Both the position numbers and the translations under genes were made by a program. From Pedobacter sp. ISL-64 (GTDB lineage Bacteria > Bacteroidota > Bacteroidia > Sphingobacteriales > Sphingobacteriaceae), in NCBI RefSeq assembly GCF_018613605.1, contig NZ_JAGGPU010000004.1:124001-188000 (forward strand): 64,000 nt of DNA. The letters run 5' to 3'. Shown here piece after piece: positions 53,121 through 62,571 of the stretch. The notes below the pieces were generated by a model. That model ran no database searches, had not been told where the DNA came from, and was given only the letters and a program-made list of their open reading frames with translations. Numbering within the stretch: position 1 is the first letter of the stretch; each line of letters opens with the position of its first letter.

Positions 53121-53835
53121 CTTGGCTACTGTAGTCCCGCCTTCCACTTTACTCCGCTTCGCTTCGTGTTCGTTCCATCCGATAGCTATCCGATCAGATT
53201 TAAATAACAATTCAGTGGTTTTTGGCGGGATTTCCGCCTGAAAATTGATTCAAGGTTTAGTTCATTTTCCTCTTAACATCCAGAATCCGGCTTTTAGGTC
53301 CTTCGGACTTCTCTGTACAAGCCCAGATCAATAGCCCCTACAGCAGCGAAATCCTTTTGGCTTGCGGTTCATGAGCAGTATAGACCGAGTTTCCAAGAGA
53401 TTGGAGCGTATGTAGGGAAACCATTGTTCGTAGCAAGCCATTGCGCTCCAAATTAATATTAGCTCCCAAATTTACGCTTGATCCATGTTAAGAACGGGAT
53501 TGTGAATGCAAATGGCAAGCTGGTTAATAACGAAATGAGAGGTTCAATATAAATCAGGGAAGTTTTTAAACACTTATTTGATTAAACCATGTCGGATTCT
53601 ATTGATTTCATATTAAGATTTTAACCAAAAACTGAAAAGTTGTGTATGAAATAGATAAAACAACGCATAAATGAAAAGGCTGATGAACATTCCTCTTAGT
53701 ATCGTTGATTTAATTTAAAAACAACGAAATAACGCTGTTGTATTGGTGTGGGTTTGTAGCAAAATGCTGTAAATCAAAAGCTTATATTTTAGGTATGTGT
53801 TTGGATTAAACTAATCAATTTGTATATAAACAACT
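53121..53835. other. intergenic repeat debris, no gene
   Basis: 53121-53260 contains GCAGTCCCGCC-like and GATAGCTATC words shared with other repeat clusters, and GGCGGGatttCCGCC. 53280-53480 is G+C-richer non-coding sequence with ACAGCAGCGAAATCCTTTTG-type phrases typical of repeat remnants. 53600-53835 is AT-rich and includes ACAACGAAATA at 53721-53731, within a dyad ACAAC N11 GTTGT upstream of the SDR gene. Confidence 0.45.
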
Positions 53836-53839
53836 AAGC

Positions 53840-54634
53840 ATGGACTTACAATTAAGAAACAAGAAAGCGCTTATCACAGGTTCGACTGCCGGAATAGGCT
53901 TTGCAATTGCACTCAGCCTCGCCAAAGAAGGTGCAGAAGTGATTGTTAATGGGCGTACAAGCACGCGTGTTGAAACAGCTATATCGCAGATTAAAGCAGA
54001 AAGTGGCAATGATAAGGTGACGGGCATCGTTGCTGATTTTGCTTCTGCAGAATCTATTCAAAATATGGTTTTACAATTGCCAGAAGTTGATATTCTGGTA
54101 AATAGCGTAGCCATATTTGAACCCAAGGCTTTTGCAGAGATCACTGACGAAGATTGGTTGCGCTTTTATGAAATTAATGTAATGAGTGGAATTCGTTTAT
54201 CACGAGAATACTTTGGTAAGATGGTGGAAAATGGCTGGGGTCGGATTATCTTTATATCAAGTGAATCGGCTGTGCAGATCCCAGAAGAAATGATTCATTA
54301 TGGCGTATCCAAAACGGCCCAATTGGCTCTGGCTCGTGGATTAGCTGAACTGACCAAGGGAACTGCTGTTACGGTAAATGCAGTATTACCCGGACCAACA
54401 TTATCAGAAGGCGTTGAAGGGTTTATTAAAAAACTGGCTGTTGATCAGAACAAAACCACCGCTGAAATCGAAACAGATTTTTTTAATACTGTTCGACCAA
54501 CATCAATTATCAGGCGCTTCTTAGATACTGCTGAAGTGGCGAATATGGTGACTTACCTGGCCAGTCCCCTTGCATCAGCCACTAATGGTGCTGCAATTAG
54601 GGCTGAAGGTGGTTTATTGAAAGGTATACTCTAA
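53840..54634 (+). CDS. SDR-family oxidoreductase
   Basis: 264 residues. NAD(P)-binding TGxxxGIG motif ALITGSTAGIGFAIALSLAK at 10-29, NGRTS after strand two (suggests NADP use, with Arg), and VNSVAIFEP near 91-99. Catalytic Ser-Tyr-Lys: S in IFISSES near 140, YGVSK near 155 (Tyr and Lys). A C-terminal lid follows. Substrate unknown. The promoter region has ACAACGAAATA, also present upstream of the hydrolase operon. Monocistronic. Confidence 0.92.
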   Translation: MDLQLRNKKALITGSTAGIGFAIALSLAKEGAEVIVNGRTSTRVETAISQIKAESGNDKVTGIVADFASAESIQNMVLQLPEVDILVNSVAIFEPKAFAEITDEDWLRFYEINVMSGIRLSREYFGKMVENGWGRIIFISSESAVQIPEEMIHYGVSKTAQLALARGLAELTKGTAVTVNAVLPGPTLSEGVEGFIKKLAVDQNKTTAEIETDFFNTVRPTSIIRRFLDTAEVANMVTYLASPLASATNGAAIRAEGGLLKGIL

Positions 54635-54692
54635 TTGCTTGTTATAGATTTAAAAAACGGTTTGGGGTATTAACAAATCCTATGAGTAAACC

Positions 54693-54727
54693 TTTGATCC
54701 AGCAGTATTGATTCGTGCCTAAATTTG
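54693..54727 (+). promoter_or_regulatory. promoter of the TPR histidine kinase
   Basis: TTTG at 54693-54696, a 23-bp spacer and TAAATTTG at 54720-54727, about 24 bp upstream of the ATG. Confidence 0.5.
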
Positions 54728-54750
54728 AGTAAATTAGTTCGATAAATTAT

Positions 54751-57021
54751 ATGAAAATCCCCTACATCGTTCTGGTTGCTTTAATTTTATTGCATTTCCA
54801 CGCTTTCTCACAGGTACTTCCGGGAGACCAGGCAGATGCTGCTAGTGTAAAGCGCATGATTCAAACTGCCACGAACGATAGCATTAAATGCGACCTCATT
54901 CAACAATTAGGGAAAATTCAGTTGTTAAAACCTGGCAATAGGCGGGTTAATCTGGATAGTGCTCTACAATATTTTTTATACTCCATAAAGTTTGTCGATT
55001 CAGCAAAACTCAGGGTTAATAACAAATACGAGGGAATGTTGCGGGTAGCTGAAGCCTATTTCAAGTTGAATAATCTTATTGCCGGTAAACAATACTGCAT
55101 GAGTGTTATCCAGTCCTATCAAAAAGATGGGGATAAAAAGAGGGAGGCACGCACCTGGTTACGTTTTGGCAATATGATGAAGAACTCATATAAACACCGG
55201 CCGGAAGTGATTTATAATTTGAAAAAAGCCCTTGAGTTGTACCGCGAAACTGGAGATATAGCCAAACAAGCCGAATGCTGTGCATCTTTAGGTGGTGAAT
55301 ACTATGACCGAGTTCAATTAGATAGTGCTGAATTTTATGCCTTGAAAGGCCTGAAGTTATACCAGACTGCCCATTCGAACGACCTCGGTTTTACCTATTA
55401 CGATCTTTCAATAATCTACAGAAATAAGGGCAATTTAAGTAAAGCGTTGCGTTATGGACTATTGACAATCGACAATGCCAACCAAAGAGGCGATACCTTA
55501 AAATACCAGAATATGGCGCAGCGCTATGGTCAGTTAGCTTATGTATATTCGGATATGAAAGACCATGCAAATGCGCTCGAAAATTTTCGCCGTGCAATTA
55601 GTATCGGAACCAGAAACAACATTGGAAATAGCACTACAGAATATACTTACCTCCATCTTAATGAGGCTGTAAGGGAATGGGTAATTTTAAAGAAGCCCAA
55701 AGTTGCCATTGCAGAAGCACTGAAGATATTCAAAAAATATCCGCCAGTAGATAGCCTGCAAATTGGTAGACAGGCCGAAATCTATGGAAATTACTACAAT
55801 GCTGTTAAGCAATTTAGCCTGGCAGAAAAGTGGTATTTAAAAATGGCTGCTTATTATCACTGCAGGACAATAGATGAATCCTGGGGGAACAAAGTACTGG
55901 CTGGTTTTTATATGGCACAGGGAAAATATGAGCTATCCCGTAGGTTCTTAAATAAGGAATTCAAGAACATTCATTCAGATAGCCAGTCATTTTTGAACAG
56001 TGCTGAAGATGCCCTGTATTATTATAAAATTGATTCTGCAAATCATAATTTTGAGTCTGCGCTGGAACATTACCGAAGGTTTAAGCGAAAGAGTGATTCT
56101 GCTTATAATATTGCCTCTGCCAAACAGATTGCAGAAATACAGGTGCAGTATAAAACCCTGCAAAAAGAAGCCGCGATTACATCTCTAAAAAAAGACCGAT
56201 CCTTACTAATGGATAAGGTTTTACAAGCCGGCTACATCAGAAATCTGATTGTGGGGATTGCTGTGTTATTGCTTTTGCTACTCGGGGTATTAATCTACAG
56301 TTTTCGCGAAAAGCAAAAGAGCAATAAGATTATACAACAAAGAAATAATGAGCTGAACTCGCTGTTATCTGATAAAGATGAATTGCTCGAAGAAAAACAA
56401 TGGTTATTAAAAGAAATTCACCACCGGGTTAAGAATAATTTACAGATTGTTATTGGGCTGTTGCAACGTCAGTCTGATTATGTAGATAACAAAGACGCAA
56501 AGGAGGCCATCTTGAATAGTGAAAACAGAATGCGTTCCATTGCCTTAATCCATCAAAAATTATATCAGTCGGAAGGGCTTGACTTAATAAATATGGCTGA
56601 ATATATTGATGAATTTATTAGTTACCTGAAAGATAGCTGTGATGTTGGACACCGCTTGCAGTTCCAAAGGCAGTTTGACCAGGTTTATCTGTCCGTTTCT
56701 CAGGCGATACCTTTAAGTTTAATTATGAATGAAGCGATTACCAATTCGATTAAATATGCTTACCCTGATGGTCTTTATAATCCTATCGGGGTTTTTCTCA
56801 ACCAAATAGACAAAACACATATAAAATTGACGATTACAGATAATGGTGTTGGCTTGCCCGAGGGATTTGATTTAAATGTAACCGATTCTATGGGAATGAA
56901 TTTAATGCGTGGCTTAACGAAACAGTTAAGAGGCACTTTTGCAATTCAAAATCATAATGGAGTTACGATAGAAGTAAATTTTGAAACAGACAAGATAGTA
57001 GCTGATGTCGTTGCCATTTGA
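54751..57021 (+). CDS. TPR-containing sensor histidine kinase (HisKA_2/HWE-like)
   Basis: 756 residues. Signal peptide 1-21 (ends FSQ), then a periplasmic region of helical TPR-like repeats, about 35-450 (for example ARTWLRFGNMMKNSYKHRPE, LDSAEFYALKGLKLYQTAHS, HANALENFRRAISIGTRNN). One transmembrane helix near 498-518 (LIVGIAVLLLLLLGVLIYSF) and a coiled-coil linker. HisKA_2 phosphoacceptor box EIHHRVKNNLQIVIGLLQRQ with His557/558. The ATPase domain has SLIMNEAITNSIKYAY (N box) and ITDNGVGLPEG (G1). No response regulator gene is next to it within the window. Confidence 0.9.
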   Translation: MKIPYIVLVALILLHFHAFSQVLPGDQADAASVKRMIQTATNDSIKCDLIQQLGKIQLLKPGNRRVNLDSALQYFLYSIKFVDSAKLRVNNKYEGMLRVAEAYFKLNNLIAGKQYCMSVIQSYQKDGDKKREARTWLRFGNMMKNSYKHRPEVIYNLKKALELYRETGDIAKQAECCASLGGEYYDRVQLDSAEFYALKGLKLYQTAHSNDLGFTYYDLSIIYRNKGNLSKALRYGLLTIDNANQRGDTLKYQNMAQRYGQLAYVYSDMKDHANALENFRRAISIGTRNNIGNSTTEYTYLHLNEAVREWVILKKPKVAIAEALKIFKKYPPVDSLQIGRQAEIYGNYYNAVKQFSLAEKWYLKMAAYYHCRTIDESWGNKVLAGFYMAQGKYELSRRFLNKEFKNIHSDSQSFLNSAEDALYYYKIDSANHNFESALEHYRRFKRKSDSAYNIASAKQIAEIQVQYKTLQKEAAITSLKKDRSLLMDKVLQAGYIRNLIVGIAVLLLLLLGVLIYSFREKQKSNKIIQQRNNELNSLLSDKDELLEEKQWLLKEIHHRVKNNLQIVIGLLQRQSDYVDNKDAKEAILNSENRMRSIALIHQKLYQSEGLDLINMAEYIDEFISYLKDSCDVGHRLQFQRQFDQVYLSVSQAIPLSLIMNEAITNSIKYAYPDGLYNPIGVFLNQIDKTHIKLTITDNGVGLPEGFDLNVTDSMGMNLMRGLTKQLRGTFAIQNHNGVTIEVNFETDKIVADVVAI

Positions 57022-57125
57022 TGAAGTCATCCAGCACGAAATTTTGATTTTGTATTTGCTTATGTAAATGTAAGCCAGGCCTCTATTTTAATAATATGGA
57101 ACCTGGCTTATGGAGTGATTGGGTA

Positions 57126-58082
57126 TTATTTATGCCCTAGAAAGAAGTCTAACAGATCTTTTTGAACCTGAGGGGTGTTCTCCTGAACCACCCAGTGCCC
57201 AGAACCTTTGATGATGGATTCCTGAACATTGATGGCAACCAGTTTTGAGTGTTCGGCAAGAAATGGGGCTGCGAAATGTTGCGAACCCATTGCAAGCAGC
57301 GGCATTTTTAATTTAGTTTTCATCAACTCAACATTATCTTTCGCATCTTGTGGAAATGCCCCAAACCAATGGAATGCACCTGTTGTTGCGCCCGGAACGC
57401 TGTAAGCTCTAACGAACTCATTCTTTTCTGCCACTGAAAATGGATTCTTAACATAGCCAACCAAAGGCCAGAAGCTGGTAAGAAAAAGACCAACCTTACC
57501 CGAAACAATTTCACCGGAATTAGGCATTCCGAAAAATCCAAACCACCAGGCACCTGCTTTAACCTGACTCCAAACTGGTTCTACGCCCGGAAGTAGGGCA
57601 TCCATTAAAGCAAGTTTTTTGACTTCATCCGGGAATTGCGCAGCGTAGGCATAGGCAACCATTAATCCTATATCGTGACCGGCAAGGTTAATATTGCTAT
57701 AACCTAGTTTTTTCATCAGCTCATGCATATCTTTTGCCATGGTTTTTTTATCATAACCGCCTGCAGGTTTAGCAGACTCTCCAACACCTCTTAAATCTGG
57801 TGCTATTACGGTAAAATGTTTAGAAAGCTCTGGTAGTAAGCGGTTCCACATGAACCAGTTTTGACCAAATCCATGTACCAATAGAAGTGGCGCTCCTTTA
57901 CCACCAATTACATAATGAATTTTAACGCCATTTACATTGGCATACTGATGTTTAAAGCCAGCAGGAGGATTAGCCGCCTTTACTGCTGTGCTTGCAAATC
58001 TGGCGTTTGCAGATGTTGTGAACATAATTAAGAGGAAGTAAATTGCTCCAATTACGAATAAGAATTTTCCTGTTTTTTTCAT
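57126..58082 (-). CDS. exported alpha/beta hydrolase, epoxide hydrolase/dehalogenase-like
   Basis: 318 residues with an N-terminal signal peptide or anchor (KFLFVIGAIYFLLIMFTTSA, residues 6-25). Oxyanion motif VHGFGQN at 69-75, nucleophile elbow AGHDIGL with D137 as nucleophile (Asp rather than Ser, as in epoxide hydrolases and haloalkane dehalogenases), a cap region with Trp-rich GAWWFGFFGMP, and the catalytic His in GSGHWVVQENT near 297. Likely periplasmic. Last gene of the five-gene operon, 24 bp after the MBL gene. Confidence 0.87.
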   Translation of the reverse strand: MKKTGKFLFVIGAIYFLLIMFTTSANARFASTAVKAANPPAGFKHQYANVNGVKIHYVIGGKGAPLLLVHGFGQNWFMWNRLLPELSKHFTVIAPDLRGVGESAKPAGGYDKKTMAKDMHELMKKLGYSNINLAGHDIGLMVAYAYAAQFPDEVKKLALMDALLPGVEPVWSQVKAGAWWFGFFGMPNSGEIVSGKVGLFLTSFWPLVGYVKNPFSVAEKNEFVRAYSVPGATTGAFHWFGAFPQDAKDNVELMKTKLKMPLLAMGSQHFAAPFLAEHSKLVAINVQESIIKGSGHWVVQENTPQVQKDLLDFFLGHK

Positions 58083-58106
58083 GATTTATTTGATTTAGTT
58101 GATGAT

Positions 58107-59117
58107 TTATTTTTTAGGATTACTGCTAATGTCTTTGTAGGCGTTTGGAAGGTTAAAATTAAAATGAAGCCAGTTGAATAGGGTATAGCCTTTGTTAAAT
58201 TCATCCATCTTGATGGAAGCCTTGGCCTGCTCTAGTGTAAGTCCATTAGCAACTGCTTTTTCTATATTGAGTTTTAAGGCTTCTACATAGTCGATGGTAT
58301 ATTTAATCCCAGCCTTATTTGTGATTCGGCCATGACCAGGAATTACGATTGCATCAGTCGGAAGAAAATTATAGACCTTTTTTAAATTCTCTACTGGTTC
58401 GAGAAAGAAACCATCAAATAGCCATGGTATGGCCGGGCTTTCGGCGATGAATGGATTACCAGCCCAGAAAACTTTCGTTGATGGCATCCAAACAAATAGA
58501 TCTGCTGGAGATTGAGCTGTGCCAACATTCATAAATTCTATAATCTTGCCTTTTCCTAAATCGAGCTTAAGGTTGCTGTTTTTAGGAATTACAATATCTG
58601 CAGGGCGATAGACTGTATTTTCAATTCCTCTATTTGTTCCAAATAACATCACCATAAATTGTTTAATGCCCTCGTAGTTAGTTGCTAAATTTTCTTTAGC
58701 AAACTCATTTTGAATAATTAAGGTACCCTCTGGTAATAGATAATTGCTAAAACAATGATCACCATGATCACTTGTGTTTACCGCAAAGAGAATAGGCTTA
58801 TCAGTAACCGAACGAATTAGTTTAATCTGTTGATCATAAAGTCTTTTGGTCATCATTACTTCAATGAGCAATACTCCCTTTTCACCAATTATAAAACCTC
58901 CCGTAGTTGCCTGTGGAATACCTTTTGAGGTTTCAGCTTCAGCAGTGGTGGGGATTATTGCATAAGTATCTACTGTGATTTTTTGAAGCTTTAATTCAAC
59001 TTTGTTTGCGTCCCAAATAGGAACGGTTGGTGGGAGTGGCATTTGCGCTTTGACATTGCTGGTCGTGCTGAAATGTAGCAGCAGCAGGAACAGCGCTAAT
59101 AATTTAGTTGTTTTCAT
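58107..59117 (-). CDS. exported MBL-fold hydrolase with altered first metal ligand
   Basis: 336 residues, signal peptide 1-25 (ends VKAQ). Overall MBL fold: GFIIGEKGVLLIEVMM, ILFAVNTSDHGDHCFSN, PADIVIPKNSNL and IVIPGHGRITN. The usual HxHxDH metal motif reads S116-D-H118-G-D120-H121, so the first His is Ser, and the Asp of the preceding strand is Glu (E86). The other His residues remain. It may use one metal, a different ligand set, or be specialised. It lies 13 bp after the VOC gene. Confidence 0.85.
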   Translation of the reverse strand: MKTTKLLALFLLLLHFSTTSNVKAQMPLPPTVPIWDANKVELKLQKITVDTYAIIPTTAEAETSKGIPQATTGGFIIGEKGVLLIEVMMTKRLYDQQIKLIRSVTDKPILFAVNTSDHGDHCFSNYLLPEGTLIIQNEFAKENLATNYEGIKQFMVMLFGTNRGIENTVYRPADIVIPKNSNLKLDLGKGKIIEFMNVGTAQSPADLFVWMPSTKVFWAGNPFIAESPAIPWLFDGFFLEPVENLKKVYNFLPTDAIVIPGHGRITNKAGIKYTIDYVEALKLNIEKAVANGLTLEQAKASIKMDEFNKGYTLFNWLHFNFNLPNAYKDISSNPKK

Positions 59118-59130
59118 GATTTTGTGTTTA

Positions 59131-59643
59131 TTATTTGCTTTGATTAATCTTTATCATTCCCTTCTTGCTGAATATGCTAATGAAGTTGCCATCAGGATCT
59201 CGGATGATTGTGCTTTTTAAGCCTTTATTATTAAGTTGAGCTTCCTTAAATGCAAATGCTACCTTTTTCTTCTCTAGCTCTTTAGTAATGGCTGTTAGAT
59301 TGTCGACATATAGGATCAGGGCCTTATTTCCAATTAACTGCATGTGTTTAGGAGGATCTGCAAATAATTCTGGTAAACGGAAAGATTCTTCCACTTCCAA
59401 AAGTTCCAACCGAATTCCAGCACCTTCTACAAAAGCAGTTTTGGCATGGATAATTGGATATTCTGATCGCTCTACCAATTTAAAACCGAGTACATCATGG
59501 TACCATTTAATAGATTCTTCGAGGTTCTGTACACTGATGGCCATTCCGAAAAGACGGTATTTCTCTTGTCCAATTGCTTCATTAGTAAAATAAAAGTAGG
59601 CCAAAAAGAAAAATAGGAGTTTGATTTTTGTTTTCATAATCAA
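59131..59643 (-). CDS. exported VOC-superfamily (glyoxalase-like) protein
   Basis: 170 residues. Signal peptide about 1-25 (KIKLLFFFLAYFYFTNEAIG), unusual for VOC proteins. The two modules are FGMAISVQNLEESIKWYHDV (about 33-52) with GIRLELLEVEE, and LILYVDNLTAITKELEKK with IRDPDGNFISIF near the end. Metal ligands are less standard than in glyoxalase I. It probably binds or modifies an intermediate of the operon's pathway in the periplasm. Spacing to neighbours is 4 and 13 bp. Confidence 0.85.
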   Translation of the reverse strand: MIMKTKIKLLFFFLAYFYFTNEAIGQEKYRLFGMAISVQNLEESIKWYHDVLGFKLVERSEYPIIHAKTAFVEGAGIRLELLEVEESFRLPELFADPPKHMQLIGNKALILYVDNLTAITKELEKKKVAFAFKEAQLNNKGLKSTIIRDPDGNFISIFSKKGMIKINQSK

Positions 59644-59647
59644 TTAT

Positions 59648-61414
59648 TTAGTGTTGATATCCTCCGTAATATTTTACCGGAGACCATTCTGGAATTACTG
59701 GAGCAATACCAGGATCTAATGATTTATACTCATCTTTTGCATAAACTATTTTTCCATTCACAATAGTGATTTTGGCAGAGATTTTTCTTACCTCATCTGG
59801 CTGGAGTTTGAAATAATCATCGGATAGCAAAACAAGATCGGCATACATTCCCTTTGCAATTGTTCCTTTTAGTTTTTCTTCGCCAGAGAACCATGCGCTC
59901 CCAGAGGTATATAGTTTTAGAGCGGTGTATTTATCCAATATTTGGTCTTCAGGCCAAAACTGCATTCCACCTATAGTTTTTCCGGTAAGCAACCAATGGA
60001 TAGCCATCCACGGATTATAGGTTGAAATTCTTGGGGCATCTGTTCCCATTCCAACAGGAATTCCCGATTGAAGCATTTGTTTAATTGGAGGAAGTTGTCT
60101 ATTTGGTTTTCCATTTAGCTTGGTATAAAGTTCCCCCTGGAAATACATTCTAAATTGTACGGCGATACCTCCACCAAGTTTTTTTACCCGCATTAGCTGC
60201 GGTTCTGTAATGGTTTCTGCATGATCAAAAAACCACTTTAAACCATTAAATGGAATTTCTTTATCCACTTTTTCGAATATGGATAACATTCTTTCTATAG
60301 ATTCTCCATAGGTGGCGTGTAGCCTGAATGGCCAGCGGTTTTTTACCAATAGTCTTATTATGGGTTCTAAGTCGATTTCCATACTATCGGAGAGCACGAT
60401 TCTGGGTTCTAGGAAATTTTCAAAATCTGCTGCTGAAGCGATAATATTTTCGCCAGCACCTTCCATCGAAAAACCATTAGCCATGAGCATGTGATCGTTT
60501 TTATTTGGATAGGTCTCGGCTACCCATTTTTCGTAGTCTTGCAGTTCTGTTCCCTTTTTCTGAGCGAAAAGGTAGTACGATGTTCTTAAATTTAGTTTTC
60601 CTGCTTTGGCCAGTTCAGTCGCAATGTTATAGTCAGCATCATAATTTTGTCCGCCACCAGCTGCATCAACAGCGCTTGTTAAACCGAAACTATTCAGCTC
60701 CCTGTAAAATTGGAGGGTGCTGTTTAACCTTTCTTCGTGGTTTAGTACCGTTGTTAAAGCAAGCGTAGTATAAATTGCTTTTGGTGTTTCTTTTGCAAAC
60801 ATTAATCCGGTGAGGTTGCCAGCTTTATCTGTTTCCAGTAAGCTGCCTTCGTAATGGGTATTTTTGTTATAGCCCAGTACCTCGATTCCTTTCTTGTTCA
60901 GAAAAGCTTTTCCATATAAATAAGTAATTAAAGCAGGTTTATCAGGTACAGCTTGATTAATTTCATCAATGGTTGGTTGTCTCTTTTCTTCAAATTGAAA
61001 TTCATTCCATCCACCTATTACCTTAATCCATACGCCAGGAGGTGTTCGCTTTGCTTGTTCGCTCAGCATCTCCATTGCTCTTTTCAAGGTTTTTACTCCA
61101 TCCCATCTCAATTCGCTATTGAAGTGTAATCCTTCGCGAATAATATGCATGTGGCTATCGTTAAGGCCCGGAACCACTGTCTGGCCTTTAGCATCAATAA
61201 CTTTTGTATTGATATTTTTAAAACCAGAAAGCATTTCCTTGTTGGTTCCAGTTGCTTCAATTATTCCACTTTTAATCGCTACAGATTGCCGGAACTCATT
61301 TGCTTTAACCATTGTTGCAATCTTTGCATTAATAATGATGATATCTGCACCACGCTGAGCCATCAGGCTGAAAGAGAAGAAACAAAAGAGGGTGGATAAA
61401 TATATTTTGAACAT
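59648..61414 (-). CDS. exported amidohydrolase, YtcJ-like (amidohydrolase_3)
   Basis: 588 residues from the ATG at 61414 (MFKIYLSTLFCFFSFSLMAQ), which opens with a signal peptide; the in-frame ATG at 61504 would place about 30 polar residues in front and overlap the upstream gene. TIM-barrel metal site: VPGLNDSHMHI (HxH), HATYGESIERM, DHAETITEPQLMRV and GMGTDAPRI. A C-terminal beta part with GTIAKGMYADLVLLSDDY and ITIVNGKIVYAKDEY closes the family pattern. It would cleave an amide, imide or cyclic C-N bond; substrate unknown. Co-transcribed: 10 bp after the upstream hydrolase, 4 bp before the VOC gene. Confidence 0.88.
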   Translation of the reverse strand: MFKIYLSTLFCFFSFSLMAQRGADIIIINAKIATMVKANEFRQSVAIKSGIIEATGTNKEMLSGFKNINTKVIDAKGQTVVPGLNDSHMHIIREGLHFNSELRWDGVKTLKRAMEMLSEQAKRTPPGVWIKVIGGWNEFQFEEKRQPTIDEINQAVPDKPALITYLYGKAFLNKKGIEVLGYNKNTHYEGSLLETDKAGNLTGLMFAKETPKAIYTTLALTTVLNHEERLNSTLQFYRELNSFGLTSAVDAAGGGQNYDADYNIATELAKAGKLNLRTSYYLFAQKKGTELQDYEKWVAETYPNKNDHMLMANGFSMEGAGENIIASAADFENFLEPRIVLSDSMEIDLEPIIRLLVKNRWPFRLHATYGESIERMLSIFEKVDKEIPFNGLKWFFDHAETITEPQLMRVKKLGGGIAVQFRMYFQGELYTKLNGKPNRQLPPIKQMLQSGIPVGMGTDAPRISTYNPWMAIHWLLTGKTIGGMQFWPEDQILDKYTALKLYTSGSAWFSGEEKLKGTIAKGMYADLVLLSDDYFKLQPDEVRKISAKITIVNGKIVYAKDEYKSLDPGIAPVIPEWSPVKYYGGYQH

Positions 61415-61424
61415 GATTTTATAT

Positions 61425-62225
61425 TTAATTGTGAATAATTGCTTCGATGTTTTGAAGCCAGTTGAGTACATTCGCTGCATCCTCCCGCCAGGTAGGTTGT
61501 CCAAGTACGAAATGGTTTCTGCCTTCGAGTAACTGGTATTCTGTAATAGAATCTGGGTGGCTGTATTTTTTGAAGTTGGCGTGATTTAAGGATGCGGGAA
61601 TGAAGTTATCAGCAGTGCCAGCTAAGAATAATAAAGGTGGGTGTGGTTTTTCGAAATCGATTTCGGCAGCATTGGTTGTCGCATCTCTAATTACTAATTT
61701 TGATTCTGGTGTCAACAGTTTATAATAGCCATCCTTTTGTTTGTCATAGCTCATGTTATTGGTAAATGCGTATTGCCATTCCTGAAAGGACATGAGGTAG
61801 CTCTTAGTGGCATCAGTGAAAAAACCCAGCGCATTCCAGCCTGCTTTATAAAAGGAGAACTTGAATGTGAAAATGCCTTTAGGCTGCAAGGAGTGGATTG
61901 CTATTCCGGCACAGCCTAAGGTCCGTTGAAGTAGCAACTGAACAATCAGACCACCCATTGAATGTCCAATTAATATTGGCTTTTCATCCATAGCTACTGC
62001 AATTGTTGCATAGTGTTCCGTGAGGTTGTTCAAACGTTGGGAGGCAATTGCCGCATCAGGTTGTTTTTGCCTGAGGATATCAGCTGGTTCATTTTTGTAG
62101 GGCCAGGCCGGCGCATAGGTCGTATAACCATTTTCCTTGAAATAGGCGACCCATTCATCCCAACAATTATTGCTTACAAAAGCGCCTGTGATGAATAATA
62201 CAGATTTGGTGATTTTCTTTTTCAT
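61425..62225 (-). CDS. alpha/beta hydrolase (serine nucleophile)
   Basis: 266 residues, no clear signal peptide, so probably cytoplasmic, unlike the four genes after it. Nucleophile elbow LIGHSMGGL with Ser in GHSMG near residue 90; core strands VLFITGAFVSNNCWDEW and TYAPAWPYK; catalytic Asp in FLAGTADNFIP and His in GRNHFVLGQ near 245. An esterase or lipase-like activity is likely. First gene of the five-gene minus-strand operon, divergent from the porin at 62572. Confidence 0.85.
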   Translation of the reverse strand: MKKKITKSVLFITGAFVSNNCWDEWVAYFKENGYTTYAPAWPYKNEPADILRQKQPDAAIASQRLNNLTEHYATIAVAMDEKPILIGHSMGGLIVQLLLQRTLGCAGIAIHSLQPKGIFTFKFSFYKAGWNALGFFTDATKSYLMSFQEWQYAFTNNMSYDKQKDGYYKLLTPESKLVIRDATTNAAEIDFEKPHPPLLFLAGTADNFIPASLNHANFKKYSHPDSITEYQLLEGRNHFVLGQPTWREDAANVLNWLQNIEAIIHN

Positions 62226-62571
62226 TTAATGGCTGTTTTGTCGATGCCTGTTCAAATGGTATTCCGTTTATTTATATGTCTGATTTATAGTTGTTTATGT
62301 TTTTTTTTTGGCCTTTGGATTAACTTTATTTCGTGGCAGATAATTCAGAACAACGAAATAGGGTTGTTCATCATTTTTGTTTGAAATCTGAGCGATATCA
62401 CTCTAAGTGGAGCGTAAAAGCCAAATGGCTCTGCATCAACGCTATGTCGCTGTATTTTCGTTGTTTTTCGATAGCATAGTTTTCTAAAAGAAATAAGTGA
62501 TGTAGAGCGCGTTTAAAGGCGGTTTCGGTCTTTGGCACATGGGTTGGAATGCCAATTCAAAATCAACTCAA
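62226..62571. promoter_or_regulatory. divergent regulatory region with operator-like dyads
   Basis: Between the hydrolase operon and the porin. GAACAAC (62348-62354) and GTTGTTC (62363-62369) form a perfect 7-bp dyad with 8-bp spacer. ACAACGAAATA (62350-62360) is shared with the region upstream of the SDR gene, and an inverted near-copy TATTTTCGTTGTT lies at about 62451-62463. AGCCAaaTGGCT is a further palindrome near 62420. No canonical -7 box was found. Confidence 0.45.
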
